64,000 bases of DNA from Glycine soja (lineage: Eukaryota > Streptophyta > Magnoliopsida > Fabales > Fabaceae): NCBI RefSeq assembly GCF_004193775.1, contig NC_041018.1, positions 39,162,608 to 39,226,607 of the forward strand, in the 5' to 3' direction. Every line of letters starts with the position of its first letter. Positions within the stretch are counted from its first letter, which is position 1. The position numbers and the translations under genes are program-made. Below, piece after piece: positions 57,720 through 64,000 of this stretch. The notes under the pieces were generated by a model, which worked only from the letters and a program-made list of their open reading frames with translations, did no database searches and was not told the origin of the DNA.

Positions 57720-60554
57720 AAGAGGCGAAGGTTTTAGAGATAATGAAGTCTAGCTAGGTTTAGTTATAATCATACAATTTTGATTTTATTGACATAGACC
57801 AAAATAAAAATAAACAAACTTAATTGAAATTTTAGTCTCTTATTTAATTTCTGTTCTTTTCCCCCAAAATTTGGTTTCTTATTATTTTTATTGTGTGGTT
57901 TTGGTTAAATTAACATATAATATATATTTCATGAAAATATCAATATGATATTCTACTGTACTATCATGCCCCTACATGTGTATGAATGAGTTGATATCCT
58001 AATACATCAAAATTTATGTTAAATGTCAAACCTTAAATCAACATATGGACAAAAAATACATAATTAAAACGAGAGGACTAAATTCAAGAGAGAAAAAAAA
58101 ACTAAAATTAAATGTTATCAATAATAGAAAGACCAAAGTGTAGTTAAGCTAAATAATTAAATAAAAGTGATGATATTAAAATGTGTTTTTGAGAATCGAC
58201 CTTAAGGGTTATTTTGAGTGTGACCACAGAACATGATTAAAGAGAGATTTAAAAAACCAGACAACTTTAATGTGAAATTATTTTAAATTTTCTTGTGAGT
58301 TAGTGGTGACTCTTTCAAAACTCTTTCTATTCCTAAATTTTAACTTATTTAAGCATTAAAAGTAACAAAGTTTTAATTTCCACAAACCTTAAATTCCTAT
58401 TTATATGTAATATTTTGTATTTGTATATATTTACAAATAGAAAAAATATTTCATATGTATATTTTTAAATCCTTGGACCCATAAAAGGTCAAGAGAAGTG
58501 TTTTTTTTTACCACCAAATACATCGATTAACTGACACAAAATTATTTTAATTTAATTAATAGTCTTGAGTTTGAGTTTTAGATATATAATTATATTAAAT
58601 ATTAGAAAAAGTATTTTATCATTTATAATAAATCTATCTAACTTGAGTGAGAGTCAAGAGTTATATTGACATAACTAGTGATATGAAGTTTTAGTCTTAA
58701 ATATGTAATTTATTAAATACTTTAGAGAATTTTTTTAAAAAAAAAATAATAATCTTATCCGATTAAAAACATGATTATCTTTCAACAAATATTTGTGGCC
58801 CTAAAAGGAAATATTTTTTTGGGAGGGCCAATGATATTAGCACTATTCATTGTTTTTATTATAGTGATATTAAAATAGAAACAAACAGTAGTGCTTGTTG
58901 ATAATAATGGGCCTGCAAGCCTCGGGAAGGGCCCAGTAATAATTGTCTCAGTATATTGCTTGCAAAAGTGATGAACTGATGATAAAAGAAAAGACACCAT
59001 TTTTACATTTTATTTGACTAAAGGAAAAAACAAATAGAGTGTGTATGGGTAAGGGTTCACGACTTCATGTCATCATGTGGTTAGGTCGGGTCAAATTTAG
59101 AAAATTCGGAAACTCAAATAAATTATCAGAATTTGGGTATAATTGGATAGGTTCCAAGTTCCAACAATAATATTCAGTCGACCAACTCAACCTAAAATGG
59201 TAAGTTTGGTCTGGTATTTGGATTAAGTCTTTTATTGTCGTTGTTGCTTAGCATTAAACAACTTGTTGAAATGGAATGTTCACTATGAAATGATACATTT
59301 TATGGAAGAGTTTGTAAATTTAGTACATTCTTTTTTTTAGGAGAAATATAGTACATTCTTCAAAATCCAAAATTAAAATTTTGTTTTTCTGTTACATTAT
59401 GATAATGATTTCAATCTCGCATGAAAGTTATTGGTCATTGGTGTCTCAAACTGATTTTCTGATGAACTAATTTGTGGTGTATAGTTCGTCAAGCTGAGGA
59501 TGTCACGTGAATGAAGTATACTTTCTGCACGATTCATGATTGCCTTTCTTTCTGGATTAGGTCAAGTTCATGCTTTATGATTAATGTTTATTATAATAAT
59601 CAAGTGACCTTCCCAATCGCTAAAGTTTAATATGGTAAATCGAAAGTGACAACCATGTCCACTTTTTGGAGGAAAAAACATTAGGTAGGATAATTAGATT
59701 TAATAAATGGATTTTTTTTTGCTGAATAATAAATGACTAAATACATGATTATGTAGGAAAAATACACTAGGTATGGTAAATTTTTAATATTATAATCACA
59801 AAGATTAAAAGCGAAATCATCTAAAAAAGGAGAAAAATAAATGACTTGATGATAAATAATTGAAGGTCTAACATTTTTTTTCATATAAATTGAACGTCTA
59901 ACATAATTATAACACTCTAATCTTTTAAGAATATTAGTGTCAATTTTTTTTTTCTGAATAAAAATCAATGTCAATTAAGTTACAGTTTTAACAAAAAGTT
60001 AATAATTAAATGGAGAAATGTTAGCAACACTTCCTCTAATATTCTATTTTTAAAAATAATTTTTTAAGGTTTTCAAAATTTTATTTTTGATTGACTGAAA
60101 AAAAAATTTGAATATTTTTTTAAAAAAAAATAAATAAATACGTAATTAGCATAAAAAAACTGAAAGGATAATATCAGTAACAATGAACTAGTTAAATTAC
60201 TTGTTTATATACACATGTGGCAATTCTGCATAGTATCAACAAATGGGCTTTCCTTTTTAATGAAGTAAACGGAAAATTGGACTTGGACCTAGCCTTTCCT
60301 TTTCCTCACATATGGTTGTCACGGCCCACGACTTGTCACCTTGTTTGTTTTAGATTTTACAGTTTATATTATTGCAAACCATAACGTAAAAGTATTCTAG
60401 ACGGGTTATATCATGCTAGATTTTTTATTACTTATATAATAAATATCTTAGAAATTAGGTATTAAAAATAAATATTTTAAAAGTATTACTAAGAGTGTTT
60501 TTTATAAGATATTTTAGTTAGTTTTTAACTCTCTTTTTTTCTTGCTAAAAACAT
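57720..60554. other. Intergenic, no gene recognised
   Basis: This begins with the probable promoter side of the 101-residue gene, then about 2.7 kb of AT-rich sequence. Frames 58782-59000 and 59681-59974 have no recognisable domain. No RNA gene or bounded element was found. Confidence 0.45.
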
Positions 60555-61665
60555 GTGATTATTTAATAAATAAGTTTTTTTTTGTTGTTTTTAATATTTT
60601 TTGAAACATTATTTAAAATAGATTTTTCAAAGGTTAAATTAGTTATTTATCATCTAATTTATTATTTAGGTTCAATTTGGCCAATTATTTTTTGTTCAAC
60701 TTAGTCATTAATTTTTAAAATAGATTCATTTTTTGAAAAATGTGTATTTTGTATTGATTTAAAACTATTTAGTGATAATTTTGAATCATCATAAAAGTGT
60801 AATGTCATTAATTTAAACTGAATGACCAAATTAAATCAATTTAAAAAATTAAAGGACCAAATTTAACGAAAACAAATGACCAAATTGAATCTAAAAAGTA
60901 AATTAGAAAACTAAAAAACTAACTTAACCTTTTTAAAATGTGAAATTTATTCTCCTTTTGTCCTCAAACATTTATTAAATTTCACTTTTAATTTTTTCTA
61001 TTTAAGATAAAATTTTATTATTTTTATCTTTCATATAATTTTATATTTTCAGGTATTTTAACAGATAATTTTATCAAATTCCTATGATTTAATAAATTAT
61101 CTTTTCACAGTTATCAGTTAGTTTTTCAACTAACTTTATAACTTTTAGTTAATTTTTTAATTAACAATATAAAAACTTTTCCATGCATAGTGCATATGGG
61201 TTGAAGAGTAGTAATATGAGTGCTTGAATGCGGGTGCGGGAAGAGTAAGTATGGATACATCAAATTTCATAAAAAAGAAAATCATATCATTATGAAAGTT
61301 TTTTACTTATACTTCCACCACTTATAAAGGTTATGTTAAATAAAAATACATGAAAAGTTAGTTAGAAACTCAGAACTGAAAGCTAACTAAAAGTTAAAAG
61401 TTGAAAATTTAAGTTATTAAATTATAAATATTTGATAAAATTATTTACTAAAATAAACAAAAAATATAAAATTACAGAAAAATAATAAATCATAATTCAT
61501 TTTAAAAAGATAATAAGGAAATTAAATAAATATATTGAAGATAAAAATAAAAAAATATTAAAAAAATTATAAACTAATATTTTAAAAAATACTACTTCAA
61601 AAAATATTTCATAAAACAGAAGTAATTATTAAAAAAATATTTATTAAACAATTAAACAAATTGTA
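60555..61665. repeat. Fold-back (long inverted repeat) element with a nested MITE
   Basis: The left arm (about 60555-61180) and right arm (about 61330-61665) are inverted copies. Examples are TTTAATAAATAAG near 60563 against its relaxed complement near 61640, ATATTTTTTGAAACATTATT at 60594 against the complement at about 61598, and AACTTTTAGTTA near 61140 against TAACTAAAAGTTAAAAGTTG near 61384. The left arm is longer because it contains the MITE at 60629-60933. The loop at about 61185-61325 is less AT-rich. No coding capacity. Confidence 0.45.
60629..60933. mobile_element. MITE of about 305 bases inserted in the fold-back arm
   Basis: The ends AAAGGTTAAATTAGTT and AACTAACTTAACCTTT are inverted copies, and the complementarity extends inward over most of each half (for example TTCAATTTGGCC against GACCAAATTGAA). 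It is therefore nearly fully palindromic. There is no frame, and the target duplication is not clear. Confidence 0.6.
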
Positions 61666-61669
61666 GTTG

Positions 61670-63229
61670 AAGAAGTTACAATGAAATATGAAAGCATGAC
61701 TTTTATAAAAAAATATATATATAGCAACTAAATTTTCATATTTCTTTAATCTAGTGAAAACATGAAATATGAGAACATGACTTTTAATTAAAAAAAATCT
61801 AACTATATATCCTGGGTATTTAGGATCATTAGATACTGTTTTGATTCTTGCGTATTTTCTATATCATTGCAACAGATAATGACAACTGACAACCATTGTT
61901 TTTTTACCCACCTACTTTACAACAGATAATTGTACATGTGTCTACATTTGGGGAAATTTTACCCACCTACTTTTCTCTCCCTTTCTTTTTACTTTATTTA
62001 TTTATTTCATTCTTTCTTCTTTCTTCTTATTACTATATTTGTTTAAAACAAATATTTCACAAAATGGTATTAGAATTATATTACATTACTTTTACTGTTA
62101 AAATAATGGTTGAAAGTATACAATTATACATTATCAATCAATTTAGTTCTTGAAGTAATAAAATATGGTCAAATTGGTATCCAAAATAAATAAAATGGTT
62201 AAATAATTCCTGAACCTATAAACTATAATCAGTTTAGTCTTTAAAATTGTAATAGTCGAAAAAAATTGTTCCTAAAATCAAAAAAGGCTTAGTTATATTT
62301 TTTTGTCCAAATTTTAAATTTTTGTAAATTATGTCCTTAAAGTTTTTTATCACACATTTTGACCCTAAACTTACATATTTTTGCAATTTTTATCCTAGCA
62401 TTTGTTTACTATCCAAAACCCTGTCCCCTAATTTCATAATTTTGTACCAAAAGTGGAATTAACCATTTAAAAAATATTAAAAGTGCTAGAGGGTGGGATT
62501 TAAACTTATAATAAAATCTCATTAATTATTTTTAAAATATTATTTGTAATCTATGTTATATTTTAAAAAATATATATTTATTAACTTAAAAAATTACAGT
62601 AAAGACATGTAAAAAATTTAATAATTTTTTTAGGGGAACAAGTATAATATAAGTAGTAGTGTTAATTAAATGGACCAATATGTAAATTCCTCGCGGATCA
62701 CAATTTATGTCATAAATGATAATTTAAAAAGAAAATAACAAAAAAGTCATCATTTTTTACGATTAAAAAAGTCACCATTAAAAGTACATAGTAAACAAAT
62801 CACCCTATATACGTAAAAAAATTCAAATTAGATGCAAATGTAATGTAACACATATAAAAGACCCATTAATTAGTCACTAAAAAGTTATCAAAAGAAGAAA
62901 ATATGTTACACTGATTTCAGTATAAAAAAAATAAAAAATTGTAGGTCACTCTAAAACCAATAAAAATAATCAAAGAATTTTTTAATGTATGAAAATCAGA
63001 GATAAATACTAGAAGATTAATTGACAATAATTCACCTATCCAATCAAGTGAGTTGGATCTTTGATAATTAATTAAAATACAAAGAAGTACAAACATCACT
63101 TATTAATTAAGCAAAAATGTTGAGTATAAAAAAGCTAAAATGAAAAATACTATATCCAAATTCCTGCTTGGAAAACGGTTGATAGTATTCCAAATGAGTA
63201 AATACTATATCATCATGGCAATTAAAAAA
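61670..63229. other. AT-rich intergenic upstream of the last gene
   Basis: Contains decayed repeat text of the type AATTTAGTCTTTAAAATTGT around 62150-62480, common in old legume elements. Frames 61896-62153 and 62917-63099 have no domains. No gene is supported. Confidence 0.45.
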
Positions 63230-63339
63230 GTCAACAAAATCCTAAAAAAACAGTCAACAGAACTAAATTCATATATTTCTTTCAAACATAAATAGCATTT
63301 AAAATTAATCATTTCAAATCAAGTCAAATAAAAAGTCAA
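63230..63339. promoter_or_regulatory. Cluster of W-box cores (TTGAC on the minus strand)
   Basis: GTCAA occurs at 63230-63234, 63253-63257, 63323-63327 and 63335-63339, with GTCAAC in three of the four, within 110 bases and about 170-280 bases before the start codon at 63510. Clustered TTGAC cores are bound by WRKY factors in defence-responsive plant promoters. The motifs are seen; induction is inferred. Confidence 0.4.
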
Positions 63340-63429
63340 CAAAAAAATAAAAATTAAAACTTGGGACATGAGAATTTTACGCACATTGTTTGTGGTGTTT
63401 GCTTTCTCAATTTTGTGTATATAAAATTA

Positions 63430-63442
63430 TAAATAAAAGGCT
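63430..63442 (+). promoter_or_regulatory. TATA box of the gene at 63510
   Basis: TATAAATAAAAGG-like sequence lies about 70-80 bases upstream of the ATG, preceded by TGTATATAAAATTA. The position leaves a short leader (about 40-50 bases), usual for a plant gene. Confidence 0.45.
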
Positions 63443-63509
63443 GTATTCATTGTCTTCTCACTTCTACAACACAAAGAATCAGAGTGATAAAAAGAATAGA
63501 GAAGTCAAT

Positions 63510-63620
63510 ATGTCAAAAGTGGTTACCTTCTTGACTTTGGTTCTTCTACTGATGAGCTTCAATTTAATCCATGCCTCCCATCCAAACCCTTCTCTTGACA
63601 TTGTCTCTTCTTTAAATGGG
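63510..63620 (+). CDS. First exon of a secreted protein gene, cut by the window edge
   Basis: ATG at 63510 opens a 37-codon exon: MSKVVTFLTLVLLLMSFNLI, then HASHPNPSLDIVSSLNG, ending at a clear donor G/GTACGT (63620/63621). Residues 1-23 form a classical signal peptide (short basic start, Leu-rich core, cleavage probably after HA-S or A-S at about 22-24). The mature part starts with HPNPSLDIVSSLNG. The next exon is not in the remaining 380 bases; no open frame with a convincing acceptor was found there. Too little is present to name the family. Confidence 0.6.
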
Positions 63621-64000
63621 GTACGTTTCCTTCTCAATTTTCATTTACCATAGTAAATTAATAAATTCATATATATGAAACAGTATTTTACCCTCTTTTT
63701 TTTGTGCGTCGTGTGGTGGGGGTGTTTAGAAAAATGGTTCTTATTTTGGTGGAGGCCGGCAAAAGTCCATATATTTTATTTTATGTTAAATTTTCCATTT
63801 ACTTCCTTTTATTTACTTATTTATTTATTTCATTTGGTCTCTTTATTATAAAAAAAAATCAAGTTGATTTCTCAGTTTTTAAAATCGTTTCAATGTTATC
63901 CTTTTCATCCAATTGAATTTACTACAGATAACTTTGCACTAAAAATTATAGCTAATTGTGTGACCGTTCAAAATCACTGTTATAACACTTGAGTTTGAGT

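Noticed and set aside
57351..57753. Several overlapping frames of 69-114 residues on both strands
   Set aside because: Only the 101-codon minus-strand frame from ATG 57677 has a recognisable conserved core; the others are shadows of its GC-rich coding sequence.
1..64000. Search for CRISPR arrays, operons, phage or bacterial defence-like systems
   Set aside because: Intron-rich genes, plant retroelements and a nuclear tRNA show this is plant nuclear DNA; no regularly spaced identical repeats with unique spacers were seen.

Overview
The window is plant nuclear DNA. It has AT-rich intergenic space, genes with many short GT-AG introns, a nuclear tRNA gene and abundant small transposon remnants. 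The gene sequences and repeat families look like a phaseoloid legume, most likely soybean or a close Glycine relative. That assignment is from recognition, not from a search.

Layout. 1-2840 is a block of inverted-repeat elements. 3853-18483 (+) is a complete gene for a PRP40A-type splicing factor: I could place 27 coding exons that join in frame into 1008 residues with two WW domains and a series of FF domains. Its introns carry a solo TRIM LTR, a 5'-truncated LINE, a MITE-like element and a TRIM-like LTR pair. 19179-20612 (-) is a three-exon gene for a 360-residue DUF4378-type protein of unknown function. 24597-25425 is a non-autonomous hAT-type element with an 8-bp target duplication. 26959-33783 (-) is an 18-exon kinesin-7 gene (KIN-7N type, 823 residues) with an MSA (G2/M) motif just upstream. 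34002-35390 is a Mutator-like inverted-repeat element holding a broken fragment of an EME1-type nuclease gene, a Pack-MULE candidate. 37124-38969 is a degraded CACTA-like element. 45548-45985 (-) is a single-exon group S bZIP gene. 46954-47998 is a long-inverted-repeat element. 50406-50477 is tRNA-Asp(GTC). 51400-51901 holds an RNase H-like pseudogene fragment. 52497-55041 is an internally deleted Ty1-copia element with both LTRs, primer site, polypurine tract and a perfect 5-bp target duplication. 57372-57677 (-) is a 101-residue conserved-looking plant protein of unknown function. 60555-61665 is a fold-back element with a MITE nested in one arm. At the right edge, 63510 begins the first exon of a secreted-protein gene that runs out of the window.

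The protein genes do not form a pathway. Two are housekeeping or cell-cycle genes (PRP40 in splicing, kinesin-7 in division), one is a transcription factor and three are of unknown role. The kinesin and bZIP genes lie about 12 kb apart on the same strand with only transposon-derived sequence between them. From memory, their Arabidopsis counterparts (At1g59540 and At1g59530) are neighbours, so this may be an old syntenic pair pushed apart by insertions. No CRISPR, phage or operon-like system is present. The most novel features are structural: the EME1 capture, the nested fold-back and the mini-retroelements with intact boundaries.
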